A stretch of 64,000 bases of DNA from Chelativorans sp. YIM 93263 (GTDB lineage: Bacteria > Pseudomonadota > Alphaproteobacteria > Rhizobiales > Rhizobiaceae), in NCBI RefSeq assembly GCF_028767125.1, contig NZ_JAKCWP010000002.1, positions 124,001 through 188,000 of the forward strand, written 5' to 3'. The notes beneath the pieces are model-generated. The model did not search any database, was not told the DNA's origin, and worked only from the letters and a program-made list of their open reading frames with translations. Below are positions 40,728-50,510 of this stretch, piece after piece; position 1 is the first letter of the stretch; every line of letters begins with the position of its first letter. A program made the translations under genes and the position numbers.

Positions 40728-41759
40728 GTGAATAAGCATAACGGCCTTAAACCTGGAAACACACGCACCGTCGATGAGATCACCAGCGGACGACGACTGC
40801 GCCGGATGCGAAAAGCCGCTTGGTCGCGCAGGTTGGTCCAGGAGAATCATCTGCGTGTCGACGATCTCATCTGGCCGATCTTTCTCATCGAAGGCGAAGG
40901 GCAGCAGGAGCCTGTGGAGGCAATGCCCGGGGTATCCCGCTATTCGGTGGATCTGGCGGTCAGGCAGGTGGAGCTTGCTGCTAAGCTCGGCATCCCCGCC
41001 ATCGCCACTTTCCCCAATGTTGACGTGGCCAGTCGCGATGGACAAGGGACCGCCATTCTCGATCCGAACAATCTGATCAACCGGGCAACTCGCGCCTTTA
41101 AGGATGCCGTACCGGAGGTCGGCATTATCACCGATGTCGCACTGGATCCCTTCACCGATCACGGCCATGACGGCATTCTGCGGGATGGTGTTGTCATCAA
41201 TGACGAAACGGTGAAGCAAATTGCCCATGCAGCGGTCCTTCAGGCTTCGGCGGGTGCCGACGTCATCGCTCCTTCGGATATGATGGATGGACGCGTAGGA
41301 GCGATTCGTGACGCGCTGGACAGCAACGGTTTTCAGGATGTCGCAATTTTATCCTACGCGACGAAATTCGCCTCTGCCTTTTACGGTCCGTATCGCGAGG
41401 CGATCGGAACAAGCGGCCTGCTGAAAGGCGACAAGAACACGTATTATATCTCAGCCGCGAACACGGACGAGGCCATGCGCGAAGTCGAGCAGGACCTCGA
41501 AGAAGGTGCCGATATGGTCATGATCAAACCTGGGCTGCCCTATCTTGATATCATCCGGCGCATCAAGGACGCCTTTGCCATGCCGACTTTCGCGTATCAG
41601 GTTTCGGGCGAGTACTCGATGATCAAGGCAGCGGAAGCAAATGGGTGGCTTGATGGGAAACAGGCGATGATGGAAAGTCTCCTTGCCTTCAAGCGCGCCG
41701 GCTGTGATGGCGTTTTCACCTATTTCGCCCCCGAAGTGGCAAAGCATCTGCGCAGTTGA
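40728..41759 (+). CDS. hemB: Delta-aminolevulinic acid dehydratase (porphobilinogen synthase)
   Basis: HemB condenses two aminolevulinates in haem synthesis. The 343-residue enzyme has the two Schiff-base lysines in SYATKFASAFYGPYR and MIKPGLPYLD. The metal site reads DVALDPFTDHGHDG without the cysteine triad of zinc-type enzymes, so it should be Mg2+-dependent. I start at GTG 40728 (NKHNGLKPGNTRTVDE) with TGGAG eight bases upstream; a further GTG at 40695 is possible. Confidence 0.97.
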   Translation: MNKHNGLKPGNTRTVDEITSGRRLRRMRKAAWSRRLVQENHLRVDDLIWPIFLIEGEGQQEPVEAMPGVSRYSVDLAVRQVELAAKLGIPAIATFPNVDVASRDGQGTAILDPNNLINRATRAFKDAVPEVGIITDVALDPFTDHGHDGILRDGVVINDETVKQIAHAAVLQASAGADVIAPSDMMDGRVGAIRDALDSNGFQDVAILSYATKFASAFYGPYREAIGTSGLLKGDKNTYYISAANTDEAMREVEQDLEEGADMVMIKPGLPYLDIIRRIKDAFAMPTFAYQVSGEYSMIKAAEANGWLDGKQAMMESLLAFKRAGCDGVFTYFAPEVAKHLRS

Positions 41760-41830
41760 TGCACGTATTCGCTTGAATGTGTGGCTGAAATCACCATCTT
41801 CGCTGAGAAGCGAGCCAGCAGGTTGCAGAG

Positions 41831-42298
41831 ATGACCGCAAAAACAATTGATATGCCGTCCCAGGGCGATCGCCTCGATGACACACGAACATTTCAAGGCG
41901 TGCGCACGCGCCGCGTTATCGCCTTTGTATTCGACTATATCATAATAGCCCTATTGCTTATCCCGGTTGCACTTTTCGTCTTCATTCTTGGTTTTCTGAC
42001 GATCGGGATCGGCTGGCTTCTTTTCTGGATCCTCGGTCCTCTGACCGCCCTCCTTTACGTGGCGATAACGCTTGGTGGCCGCCATCAATCGACGCTCGGC
42101 ATGCGGCTCATGGGAATCCAGTTAGAACGACTCGACGGTCGAAGCGTGGACCCGCTGCTGGCAATGCTTCATACTGTGCTGTTCTGGGCCGGAAATGCCC
42201 TTCTGACGCCGCTCGTTTTGGTTTTTGCGCTCTTCCTGCCATATAAGCGCACCCTCCACGACCTGCTGCTCGGTACGGTGGTTACACGCCTTCCCTGA
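41831..42298 (+). CDS. RDD-family membrane protein
   Basis: A 155-residue protein with the RDD signature: FQGVRTRRVIAFVFDYIIIALLLIP, where the conserved Arg/Asp pair starts the first helix, two further helices, then LGGRHQSTLGMRLMGIQL and LPYKRTLHDLLLGTVV. Some RDD proteins act as Na+/H+ antiporters, but many have no known function. It follows hemB by 71 bp. Confidence 0.9.
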   Translation: MTAKTIDMPSQGDRLDDTRTFQGVRTRRVIAFVFDYIIIALLLIPVALFVFILGFLTIGIGWLLFWILGPLTALLYVAITLGGRHQSTLGMRLMGIQLERLDGRSVDPLLAMLHTVLFWAGNALLTPLVLVFALFLPYKRTLHDLLLGTVVTRLP

Positions 42299-42460
42299 CG
42301 AAACGGAATGTTCCGGAGTTCCACCGTGGTGGTGCGGTGTTCCGCGCGTAACCCTGCGGAGAGCAAATCCATGCTTGCGGCTGCAGGTTCCAGCCGTATG
42401 CTCTGGCGCTTGCCTGCTGAGCGGGACAGGCCAAAGAAGAACTGACTGGCGGAACACTTG

Positions 42461-44287
42461 ATGGCGGATTTCCATCTCTGGGTGACGTATGCGATCATCC
42501 TGGCAACGATCGCCGCGTATGCGAGTGACCGATTTGCGCTTGAACAGGTTGCCTTAGGCAGTCTCGCCGCGTTCTTGTTGTTGTTTAGTGTTTTCCCATA
42601 CGACGGGGAGGACGGGTTTCACCCGGAAACGCTCCTGTCGGGCTTCGCCAATCCAGCGCTCGTCACAGTCTTGGCACTCCTGATCGTCGGACAGGGTCTG
42701 TTCGCAACCGATGCGATGGATAGACCTGCGCGAATCATCGCCCGCTCCGGCGGCCGATCCGTGAAATTGACCATTGTCATTTCGCTTGTAACCGCCGCAA
42801 CGTTGAGCGCGGTGCTTAACAACACACCCGTGGTGGTCATCTTTATCCCGGTCCTTACCGCGATGGCCGCCCAGCGCGGCTTTGCCGTCTCGAAAGCGCT
42901 GATGCCGCTTTCATTTTTCACCATCCTCGGAGGCATGACGACAATCATCGGCTCCTCGACCAACCTGTTGGTCGCCGGGGTTGCCGCGGAGAACGGCATC
43001 GGGATCGGCTTCTTCGACATAACAGCGCCTGGCCTTATGCTTGCAAGCGTCGGCGCAATCTATGTCCTTGCTGTCATGCCGCGCATACTGCAGGAGGCGA
43101 GCAGTGAAACAGCATTTCGGCAGAATGTATCGGGCACCCAATTCATCGGTGAGATCCACCTCACTCCTGGCCATCCCTTTATAGGCATCGAGTCCAAGGC
43201 AGGCCTCTTTCCAGGGTTGGGGGATCTTATGCCGCGCCTCATCATCAGGCGCGGCATGCCTTTCAACCGCCCCTTCGAGGAGGTCACACTGTCCGAGGGC
43301 GACCGGCTGGTCGTCACGGCAACGCGCAGAGCTTTTATGAAAGCTCTGTCGAAAGGCGGAGTTGGTGTGATCTCCGGCGAGGACAATGAACAGCCGGCAC
43401 AAACCGGAGATTCGTCACAGCCGCTTGGACCTGACTACCACATAGCAGAGGCTGTCATTGCTCCGGGCTCACGCCATGCCGGCCGCACGATCCGTAATGC
43501 CGGTATCGACACGACGCACGGGGTCCACATGCTCGGTGTACAAAGAAAACACCGCATGGGACGTACGCCGCTTTCGGAGATCCGGCTGGAACCCGGCGAC
43601 ACTATACTGATCGGCGGAACGGATCACGCAATTCAGGAATTGCGCGAAAGTCACGACCTCCTGGTGCTCGAGTGGTCGGCCGAGCCCGTTCCGCAACGGC
43701 GCAAGGCAGGCATTGCCATCGGAATTTTCGCTTTCATCGTCGTAACGGCCGCACTCGATCTCCTGCCAATCGCTGCGACTTCGGTGGCCGGCGCCTTCGC
43801 GATGATCGTGACGGGATGCTTGACGCTCCAACAGGCTTCGCGTGCGTTCGACCGTCAGATTTTCCTGCTGGTAGGCGCTTCGATTGCCGCAGCAATTGCG
43901 CTTGAGCGCACCGGTGGCGCCCAATTTCTGGCCAACAGTACCGTCAGCCTCCTGGATGGACAAAGCCCGGCGCTTATCATGTCTGTCTTTTTCGCTGTCG
44001 TTGCGATTCTGACCAATCTGCTGTCCAACAACGCGACCGCCGTTCTCTTCACCCCCATTGCGATCAACATAGCCGATCAGGTCGGCGCCCCACGAGAAGC
44101 TTTCATCGCGGCCACGATCTTTGCCGCCAACGCATCCTTTGCCACACCAATCGGTTACCAGACGAATCTCCTGGTTATGGGACCGGGGCACTATTCATTC
44201 CGGGATTTCATCAAGGCCGGCACCCCACTCGTAGCAATTATCTGGTTGACCTTTTCCATACTAGGGCCATGGTACTATGGTTTTTAG
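42461..44287 (+). CDS. SLC13/DASS-type permease with two central RCK-C domains
   Basis: A 608-residue inner-membrane carrier. Six or so helices precede residue 200, including the motif LNNTPVVVIFIPVLTAM and GSSTNLLVAGVA. Two TrkA-C-like cytoplasmic domains follow (FIGEIHLTPGHPFIGIES to about 290; AEAVIAPGSRHAGRTIRNAG to about 390). The second membrane half has LLSNNATAVLFTPIAI and IGYQTNLLVMGPG. This is the SAC1-like arrangement seen in sulfate or dicarboxylate carriers. The annotated start is ATG 42461, following an in-frame TTG. Substrate unknown. Confidence 0.9.
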   Translation: MADFHLWVTYAIILATIAAYASDRFALEQVALGSLAAFLLLFSVFPYDGEDGFHPETLLSGFANPALVTVLALLIVGQGLFATDAMDRPARIIARSGGRSVKLTIVISLVTAATLSAVLNNTPVVVIFIPVLTAMAAQRGFAVSKALMPLSFFTILGGMTTIIGSSTNLLVAGVAAENGIGIGFFDITAPGLMLASVGAIYVLAVMPRILQEASSETAFRQNVSGTQFIGEIHLTPGHPFIGIESKAGLFPGLGDLMPRLIIRRGMPFNRPFEEVTLSEGDRLVVTATRRAFMKALSKGGVGVISGEDNEQPAQTGDSSQPLGPDYHIAEAVIAPGSRHAGRTIRNAGIDTTHGVHMLGVQRKHRMGRTPLSEIRLEPGDTILIGGTDHAIQELRESHDLLVLEWSAEPVPQRRKAGIAIGIFAFIVVTAALDLLPIAATSVAGAFAMIVTGCLTLQQASRAFDRQIFLLVGASIAAAIALERTGGAQFLANSTVSLLDGQSPALIMSVFFAVVAILTNLLSNNATAVLFTPIAINIADQVGAPREAFIAATIFAANASFATPIGYQTNLLVMGPGHYSFRDFIKAGTPLVAIIWLTFSILGPWYYGF

Positions 44288-44357
44288 ATGCATCGATGAC
44301 CTGCAAAAGGTCACCGGGTAAGTGGCAACCAACCGGCAAGAGCAACGTTCGTCTGTC

Positions 44358-45104
44358 ATGACGCAGCAGCCGACCCAATCTCCACAATTTTTCCTGACCG
44401 CGCCTTCGCCATGTCCTTATCTTGAGGGGCAGTATGAGCGAAAGGTGTTCACTCACCTGGTTGGAGACAAGGCGACAGAACTCAATGAATTGTTGACGCA
44501 AGGTGGATTTCGCCGTTCGCAGAACATTGCCTACCGGCCCGCCTGTGAAAGCTGTCGGGCCTGCGTGTCGGTGCGGATACTGGCACAGGAGTTCCAACCG
44601 ACGAAAAACATGAAGCGCGTCTTGAGGTGCAATTCCGACCTCATCGGAACGACATATGAAGCGGAGCCTTCCTCCGAGCAGTATTCGCTATTCCGAACCT
44701 ACCTGGATGCGCGGCACCGCCGCGGCGGGATGTCAGACATGACAGTATTGGACTACGCGATGATGGTGGAAGACACCCACGTAGACACCAAGATTATTGA
44801 ATATCGCCGTAGGGGCCCGGACTCATTCGTTACCGGTCAAGGCGAAGGCGAGTTGCTTGCTGTTGCGCTGACTGATCAGATGAGCGACGGCCTTTCCATG
44901 GTCTATTCCTTCTATGATCCCGCATTGCAGGATCGGTCCCTTGGGACCTTTGTTATCCTGGATCACATACGCCGGGCCAACGCAGCCGGCCTGCCATATG
45001 TTTATCTCGGATATTGGGTGAACGGCGCGCGAAAAATGGCCTACAAAATGCGCTTCAAGCCTCAGGAGCAACTCGGACCCAACGGCTGGGAACGCGTCGA
45101 GTAA
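44358..45104 (+). CDS. bpt: Aspartate/glutamate leucyltransferase (Bpt; arginyltransferase family)
   Basis: Bpt adds leucine to proteins with N-terminal Asp or Glu, creating ClpS substrates. The 248-residue product has [27 protein letters not shown], the Cys-rich [12 protein letters not shown], and the catalytic-fold segments [23 protein letters not shown] and [21 protein letters not shown] start at ATG 44358, the family start; GTG 44322 is in frame upstream. It lies after the SLC13-like gene. Together with aat at 200-811 it completes both leucylation branches. Confidence 0.94.
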   Translation: MTQQPTQSPQFFLTAPSPCPYLEGQYERKVFTHLVGDKATELNELLTQGGFRRSQNIAYRPACESCRACVSVRILAQEFQPTKNMKRVLRCNSDLIGTTYEAEPSSEQYSLFRTYLDARHRRGGMSDMTVLDYAMMVEDTHVDTKIIEYRRRGPDSFVTGQGEGELLAVALTDQMSDGLSMVYSFYDPALQDRSLGTFVILDHIRRANAAGLPYVYLGYWVNGARKMAYKMRFKPQEQLGPNGWERVE

Positions 45105-45274
45105 CCGGAGATGCCACCCAGCCGGACAGCCCGGCAAAACGCATGCGAGCGTGATACAAGGCGCGGTCTATCGCTGGACAATTCAACCAGTTCTATCATC
45201 TATAGGTCTTCACCTCCGAGGGCGCGCGACCTGCCCGGAACGATCCCGACTCTGCAAACCGGACCAGCCGCAGA

Positions 45275-46174
45275 ATGGCCGACAGTGACAACTACTCCAG
45301 AGGGCTTCTGCTGACCGCCATCGGAGGCATGGCGCTCACCATCGACATCCCGCTGATTCGGCTGGCACAGGGTGACCATTGGCCCATTCTGATGGTGCGA
45401 AGTGCGCTTACGGTTATCGCCGGCGTTACCATATGGCTGGTCTGGCGCGCATTTTCCCGCAATGTACCGCCGCTGATCCCGGGCTGGAGCGGTCTGGCGG
45501 TTGCCAGCCTTTATGCCATTTCGGCAATCACTTTCATGACGGCGGTTTACAACACCACCACCGCCAATCTGGTTTTCATTCTAGCTTTCACATCCATGTT
45601 CGCCGCCTTGCTGTCCTGGTTCGTTCTGAAGGAGCGCCCAAGGCCGGCAACACTGATGGCGATGGGGATCATGTTTGTCGGCATCCTGATCATCGTGGGC
45701 GACAGCATCGGCCGGGGCAATCTTCTCGGTGACTTAGCCGCGTTATCATCGGCGTTCACCATAGCGCTCGCCATTACGATTACGCGCCGCAGCGGACGTG
45801 ACATGGGCTTCACCGCCCTGGTCGCCGTTTTCATACCCTTTCTGCTCGCTACCTATATGACGGCGCAGACCGGATACCGTATCGACGCACCGTGGTGGAT
45901 CGCCCTCAATGGCGGGCTGGTGATCCCCCTCGCCTTCTTTTGCCTCGCAAACGGCCCCAAATACCTGCCGGGCCCAGAAGTCGCGATGTTCTACCTGCTG
46001 GAGACGGTATTGGCACCACTTTGGGTATGGCTGATCTTCAACGAGGTTCCCACCACCGCCAGCCTAATCGGCGGCGCAATCCTCGTCACCACGCTCATCG
46101 TGCACTCGCTCTGGCAGCTTCATCTCGGTCGCCGCCGCCGGCGTGCAGTGGGAACAATCCGACATCCGGTCTGA
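45275..46174 (+). CDS. DMT-superfamily permease (EamA, two repeats)
   Basis: A 299-residue inner-membrane exporter with ten predicted helices in two EamA repeats. The first repeat includes LASLYAISAITFMTAVYNTTTANLV-like segments with TTANLVFILAFTSMFAALLSW and ERPRPATLMAMGIMFVGILII; the second ends with VAMFYLLETVLAPLWVWLIFNEVPTTASLIGGA. Such proteins often export metabolites; the substrate is unknown. It ends 12 bases from the convergent parC. Confidence 0.88.
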   Translation: MADSDNYSRGLLLTAIGGMALTIDIPLIRLAQGDHWPILMVRSALTVIAGVTIWLVWRAFSRNVPPLIPGWSGLAVASLYAISAITFMTAVYNTTTANLVFILAFTSMFAALLSWFVLKERPRPATLMAMGIMFVGILIIVGDSIGRGNLLGDLAALSSAFTIALAITITRRSGRDMGFTALVAVFIPFLLATYMTAQTGYRIDAPWWIALNGGLVIPLAFFCLANGPKYLPGPEVAMFYLLETVLAPLWVWLIFNEVPTTASLIGGAILVTTLIVHSLWQLHLGRRRRRAVGTIRHPV

Positions 46175-46186
46175 TATTTCAGTCCG

Positions 46187-48442
46187 TCAGCCGAATTTTC
46201 CGGTCCGCGGAAAGCCCTTCGGCGCCATTCGTCCGGCAGTTGCCCGGTTCCCCAGCCACTCGATGAGTTCCTCTCGGCTGCGTGTGAAGACGCGATCTGC
46301 CGAATCCCGCCACGTGAGGCCATCGGCCATAGTGAAGGTCTTGATATCGCCGAGTCCGCCATCCTTAAAGCGCTGCAGGCGCACACCCTTGCCGCGTGCC
46401 ATCTCCGGCACATCGTTCAACGGAAAGACGAGCAATTTTCTATTTTCTCCCACGACAGCGACATGGTCGCCGGTCACCGGTACGCAATGCCGGGCCTCGT
46501 CGGGTGCCTTGACGTTCATCACCTGCTTGCCCTTACGGGTGTTCGCAATCACATCTTTCTCCGCCACGACAAAGCCATTCCCGCCGTGAGAAGCGAGCAG
46601 GAGGCGGCGCTCTGCCTCGTGCACAAAGGCGGTGACGATGCCCTGGTCGCTCTCGATATCGACCATGATTCGCACAGGCTCGCCGTGTCCGCGCCCGCCG
46701 GGCAGCCGGTCAGCCCCCACAGTGTAGAACTTGCCACCCGTGGTGAAGAGCAGGACTTTATCCGTCGTCTGCGCATGAAAGGCGATCTTGAGGCTGTCGC
46801 CCTCCTTGAATGAAAGAGAATTGAAATCGGACAAATGCCCTTTCATTGCGCGCAGCCAGCCCTTTTCTGAAAGAACAATGGTGACCGGCTCGCGTTCAAT
46901 CATCGCTTGCTGGACGTCTTCCAGATCATGCTCCGACGCCTCGCCGAAGGTGGTGCGCCGGCGGCCGAGCGCCGGATTTTTCTCCGGGTCGAAAGTCTGG
47001 CGCACTTTCGCCACTTCCCAACGCACCGTTTTCCACTGACGGTCTTCCGAAGCAAGAAGCGCCTCGATCTGCTTCTTCTCGTCGGAAAGCTTCTCGAACT
47101 CCTTGCGGATTTCGAATTCTTCCAGCTTACGCAGCGCGCGCAGCCGCATATTGAGAATTGCCTCGGCCTGATTGTCCGTCAGCTCGAAGCGCTCCATCAT
47201 TACCGGCTTCGGTTCATCCTCCTCCCGGATAATTCGGATCACCTCGTCGATATTGAGGTAGGCAATCAGATACCCGGCAAGAATCTCCAGTCTCTTCTCG
47301 ATCGCCGCCAGACGGTGGCGGGAGCGGCGAAGGAGCACCTCACGACGGTGGTCAAGCCACTCACGAAGCACTTGTTTGAGCGAAAGGACACCCGGCACCT
47401 TTCCCCGCGACAACACATTCATGTTGAGGGGGAAGCGGGTTTCCAGATCCGTCAATCGGAAAAGCGACTCCATCAAAAGCTCGGGCTCGACGGTACGGCT
47501 CTTCGGAACCAGAACGACGCGAATATCCTCGGCGCTTTCGTCCCGTATATCCTCCAGCAATGGCAGCTTGCGAGCAAGAATTAGCTCGGCGATCTTCTCG
47601 ATCAGACGGGACTTCTGCAAACCATAGGGAATCTCAGTGACAACCGCCTGCCACATGCCGCGCCCCAGATCTTCCTTCTCCCAGCGGGCGCGCAGGCGAA
47701 AGCCGCCACGGCCCGTCTCATACGCTTCGCGGATGGAGTCCGCGTCCTCCACGATCTCGCCGCCTGTAGGAAAATCGGGGCCCTTGACGAACTCCAGTAG
47801 CTTCGAGACCGTAACCTCGTGGTCATCAATCAGTGCGAGCGCTGCATCACATATTTCTGCAGCGTTGTGCGGCGGAATGGATGTCGCCATCCCTACTGCT
47901 ATGCCGCTGGAGCCGTTACATAATAAGTTCGGAAAAGCGCCCGGAAGAACGATCGGCTCTTCGTCTTCTTCGTTGTATGTCACGCGGAAATCGACGGCAT
48001 CTTCGTTAAGGCCGGTCAAAAGCTCGACCGCCACTTCCGTCATTCGCGCTTCCGTGTAGCGCATCGCTGCAGCGTTATCGCCGTCGATGTTGCCGAAATT
48101 GCCTTGCCCGTCGACCAGCGGGTAACGAACGGAAAATGGCTGTGCCAGACGCACCAGCGCATCATAGATCGACTGATCGCCATGAGGGTGGAATTTACCC
48201 ATGACGTCGCCGACGATGCGCGCGCACTTCGCAAAGCCTTGATCCGGGTTAAGGCGCAACAGCCGCATCGTGTGCATAATGCGGCGGTGCACCGGCTTCA
48301 GCCCGTCACGCACATCCGGCAGAGCTCGGTGCATGATGGTCGAAAGTGCGTAGGCGAGATAGCGCTCTTCGAGCGCCTTTTTCAGATCGACTGGTCCAGC
48401 GGAGTCTCCTCCGCTATCGGGCGGCAACAAATCTTTTCCCAT
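46187..48442 (-). CDS. parC: DNA topoisomerase IV subunit A
   Basis: ParC cuts and rejoins DNA to decatenate chromosomes. The 751-residue protein has [32 protein letters not shown], the active-site tyrosine in [11 protein letters not shown], the [10 protein letters not shown] loop, and a short beta-pinwheel C-terminal domain. The pinwheel ([39 protein letters not shown]) is ParC-like rather than GyrA. It is about 200 bp from the divergent unknown exported gene. Confidence 0.95.
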   Translation of the reverse strand: MGKDLLPPDSGGDSAGPVDLKKALEERYLAYALSTIMHRALPDVRDGLKPVHRRIMHTMRLLRLNPDQGFAKCARIVGDVMGKFHPHGDQSIYDALVRLAQPFSVRYPLVDGQGNFGNIDGDNAAAMRYTEARMTEVAVELLTGLNEDAVDFRVTYNEEDEEPIVLPGAFPNLLCNGSSGIAVGMATSIPPHNAAEICDAALALIDDHEVTVSKLLEFVKGPDFPTGGEIVEDADSIREAYETGRGGFRLRARWEKEDLGRGMWQAVVTEIPYGLQKSRLIEKIAELILARKLPLLEDIRDESAEDIRVVLVPKSRTVEPELLMESLFRLTDLETRFPLNMNVLSRGKVPGVLSLKQVLREWLDHRREVLLRRSRHRLAAIEKRLEILAGYLIAYLNIDEVIRIIREEDEPKPVMMERFELTDNQAEAILNMRLRALRKLEEFEIRKEFEKLSDEKKQIEALLASEDRQWKTVRWEVAKVRQTFDPEKNPALGRRRTTFGEASEHDLEDVQQAMIEREPVTIVLSEKGWLRAMKGHLSDFNSLSFKEGDSLKIAFHAQTTDKVLLFTTGGKFYTVGADRLPGGRGHGEPVRIMVDIESDQGIVTAFVHEAERRLLLASHGGNGFVVAEKDVIANTRKGKQVMNVKAPDEARHCVPVTGDHVAVVGENRKLLVFPLNDVPEMARGKGVRLQRFKDGGLGDIKTFTMADGLTWRDSADRVFTRSREELIEWLGNRATAGRMAPKGFPRTGKFG

Positions 48443-48644
48443 GGCTTGGAGTTATCGAACGCGGTGATTCGCGGCAAGTGGCGTATGGACGCAAATCCCC
48501 ATGAAGCAAAGGGAAACCCCACTTTCATCCATTTATTATATTCGCGATGGCAAATTGACAGCGTGCGAAGTGCCCGGCATCTTCGCCGGAACTTCTATGA
48601 ACCGCCCGAATTGAGACGCACCAACGCCAATAAAGGAATCCCGC

Positions 48645-49838
48645 ATGGACCTGCACCGCTTCCGACACACCTCTTTTTTCGCCGCCGGTATCGCAGCCGC
48701 CGCAGCCGCAACTCCAGCCCTTGCGATCGAAGCGGAAGAGGCGGGGAACCGCTTGAAAGCTGTACTGGAACAGCAGGATGTCGAGCTTAGCTATGGCGAC
48801 GCACGCCTGGAAGGAAATGATGTCATTCTTGATGACGTTACTGCCCGAAACACGGAACTAGAGGGCAGCATCTCCATCGACCAGCTCGTTCTGCAAGACG
48901 TCACCGAAGAACCGGACGGAAGTTACCGCGTCGGCACGGTTGAGGTTGAGAGCTTCGAAACGCCGATGGGAGAAATGAACCTGTCGCTCATCGATTACCG
49001 TGCGACCGGATTGGTCCTGCCGGAAGATCTTGCGACGGATCCCTTCGGCGGCGTCATGCGCTACGACCGAATGGAAGTTGCTCGGATTGACGTTGAAGGT
49101 CAGGAGGGGCCGGTCGCATCGCTCACCAATGTCTACGCCGACATCAACATAACAGACGACAACACGATGGAGACGACGGGCGCCGTCGAGAACTACTCCT
49201 TCAATCTCCAAGGCATGTTTGACGACGCGGACACCGCAGCCATGCTTTCCGAAATGGGCTACGGAGAATTGAGCGGAAACGCGCTGATGGAGGGATCCTG
49301 GCGTCCCTCCGACGGTCGTATGACCCTGTCCCGCTACGAAGCGGTCGTGGAGGATGCAGGCACGCTGCTCCTCGCTCTAGATTTCGCGGGCTATACGCCG
49401 GAGTTTGCACGCACGTTGGAGGAAACGACTCGCAACCGCGAAGAAGGCGCAAGCGGCAACGACAATTCCATGCAAGGCATGGCGATGCTCGGACTCGTCC
49501 AGCAACTCACCTTCCACAGCGCGTCGATCCGCTTCAATGATGACGGGCTTACCGAAAAAGCTCTGGATGAGGTTGCCAGCAGGAGAAACACCACCACGGA
49601 TGATATCATTACGCAAAGCACTACCGCCCTGCAGCAGCAGATCGCCAGCTTCGCCGGAAATGATCTTGCCGAAACCGTGAGCCAGGCAGTCGGCACCTTC
49701 CTGGAAAATCCGCAGCATTTCGAAATCAGCGCGCAGCCCGAAAACCCCGTCCCCTTTGCCATGCTGATGGGAGCGGCCATGGGTTCACCCGACATGCTGG
49801 TTCAGCAGCTCGGCTTGACGGTTACGGCCAACCAATAG
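48645..49838 (+). CDS. Exported protein of unknown function
   Basis: A 397-residue protein I do not recognise beyond hypotheticals of this order. The N terminus is a signal peptide (HTSFFAAGIAAAAAATPALA, cut near residue 27). The mature protein is strongly acidic and organised as repeated beta-like stretches (DVELSYGDARLEGNDVILDDVTARN, VYADINITDDN, FNLQGMFDDADTAAMLSEMGYGELSGNALMEG), followed by a helical C-terminal half with Gln/Asn-rich segments. It resembles periplasmic DUF945-type proteins in layout only. No cysteines are evident in the mature part. Confidence 0.75.
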   Translation: MDLHRFRHTSFFAAGIAAAAAATPALAIEAEEAGNRLKAVLEQQDVELSYGDARLEGNDVILDDVTARNTELEGSISIDQLVLQDVTEEPDGSYRVGTVEVESFETPMGEMNLSLIDYRATGLVLPEDLATDPFGGVMRYDRMEVARIDVEGQEGPVASLTNVYADINITDDNTMETTGAVENYSFNLQGMFDDADTAAMLSEMGYGELSGNALMEGSWRPSDGRMTLSRYEAVVEDAGTLLLALDFAGYTPEFARTLEETTRNREEGASGNDNSMQGMAMLGLVQQLTFHSASIRFNDDGLTEKALDEVASRRNTTTDDIITQSTTALQQQIASFAGNDLAETVSQAVGTFLENPQHFEISAQPENPVPFAMLMGAAMGSPDMLVQQLGLTVTANQ

Positions 49839-49849
49839 CCCTCGAAGAT

Positions 49850-50506
49850 CTATGGCCCGCTCTGCCCGGAGCGGGCCATCCAATTGCGGCAACAGGTCTC
49901 GATAACCGCAAGGGCGCCGCGTTCGAGCATATCGCCCGTGAACGTTTCATCCCGCAACGGTGGGACATGGATAAACCCCGCCATCGCCGGGGCAAACCCA
50001 CCGCACAAATGCCCCTGTGAAAGGAAAAACAGGTAGTTGCACAGATAGCCGCCGGCATCATCCGACCAGTAGACTGGCAGGCCGTTTGCGGAAAGTGTCT
50101 CGGCAATAGCTTTCAGCGGCAATGTGGAAACGAGATCCCCTGCCCCCTCACGAATCGGCCCACCCCCGCCTTTCTCGCCCCTGATGTCCGGCTTCTCCGC
50201 GCGGATCTCGTTGCGCGCCAGCCGCTCCAGCGTGAAGCCTCGTGCCCTGTCGCTCAGACCGAAATGAATCGCGATATCGGGCGAAAAATCCCGCCCCAGC
50301 ACCGACAACCGCTCGGGAACCGCCGCGTACTCCACCGGCAGCACCTCAAGCGCCAGATCGCAAACGCTCGGCGATACGGGGGATCGCACAGCAAAAGCGT
50401 TTACCAAAGCTTCTGACGGATTCTCTGGCGCGCCGGGAAAAGGCCCAAAACCTGTCACGAGAACGCGCGGGCGGCGGGCGTTTGCATTCTCCGCCCGAGC
50501 CGTCAT
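49850..50506 (-). CDS. pcp: Pyroglutamyl-peptidase I (peptidase C15)
   Basis: Pcp removes N-terminal pyroglutamate from peptides. The 218-residue product has VLVTGFGPFPGAPENPSEAL, FGLSDRARGFTLERLARNEIRAEKPDIRGE with the catalytic Glu, the nucleophile in GGYLCNYLFFLSQ, and His in FIHVPPL. I start at ATG 50506; the longer frame overlaps aspS. The stop of aspS is five bases upstream. Confidence 0.92.
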   Translation of the reverse strand: MTARAENANARRPRVLVTGFGPFPGAPENPSEALVNAFAVRSPVSPSVCDLALEVLPVEYAAVPERLSVLGRDFSPDIAIHFGLSDRARGFTLERLARNEIRAEKPDIRGEKGGGGPIREGAGDLVSTLPLKAIAETLSANGLPVYWSDDAGGYLCNYLFFLSQGHLCGGFAPAMAGFIHVPPLRDETFTGDMLERGALAVIETCCRNWMARSGQSGP

Positions 50507-50510
50507 GGCG

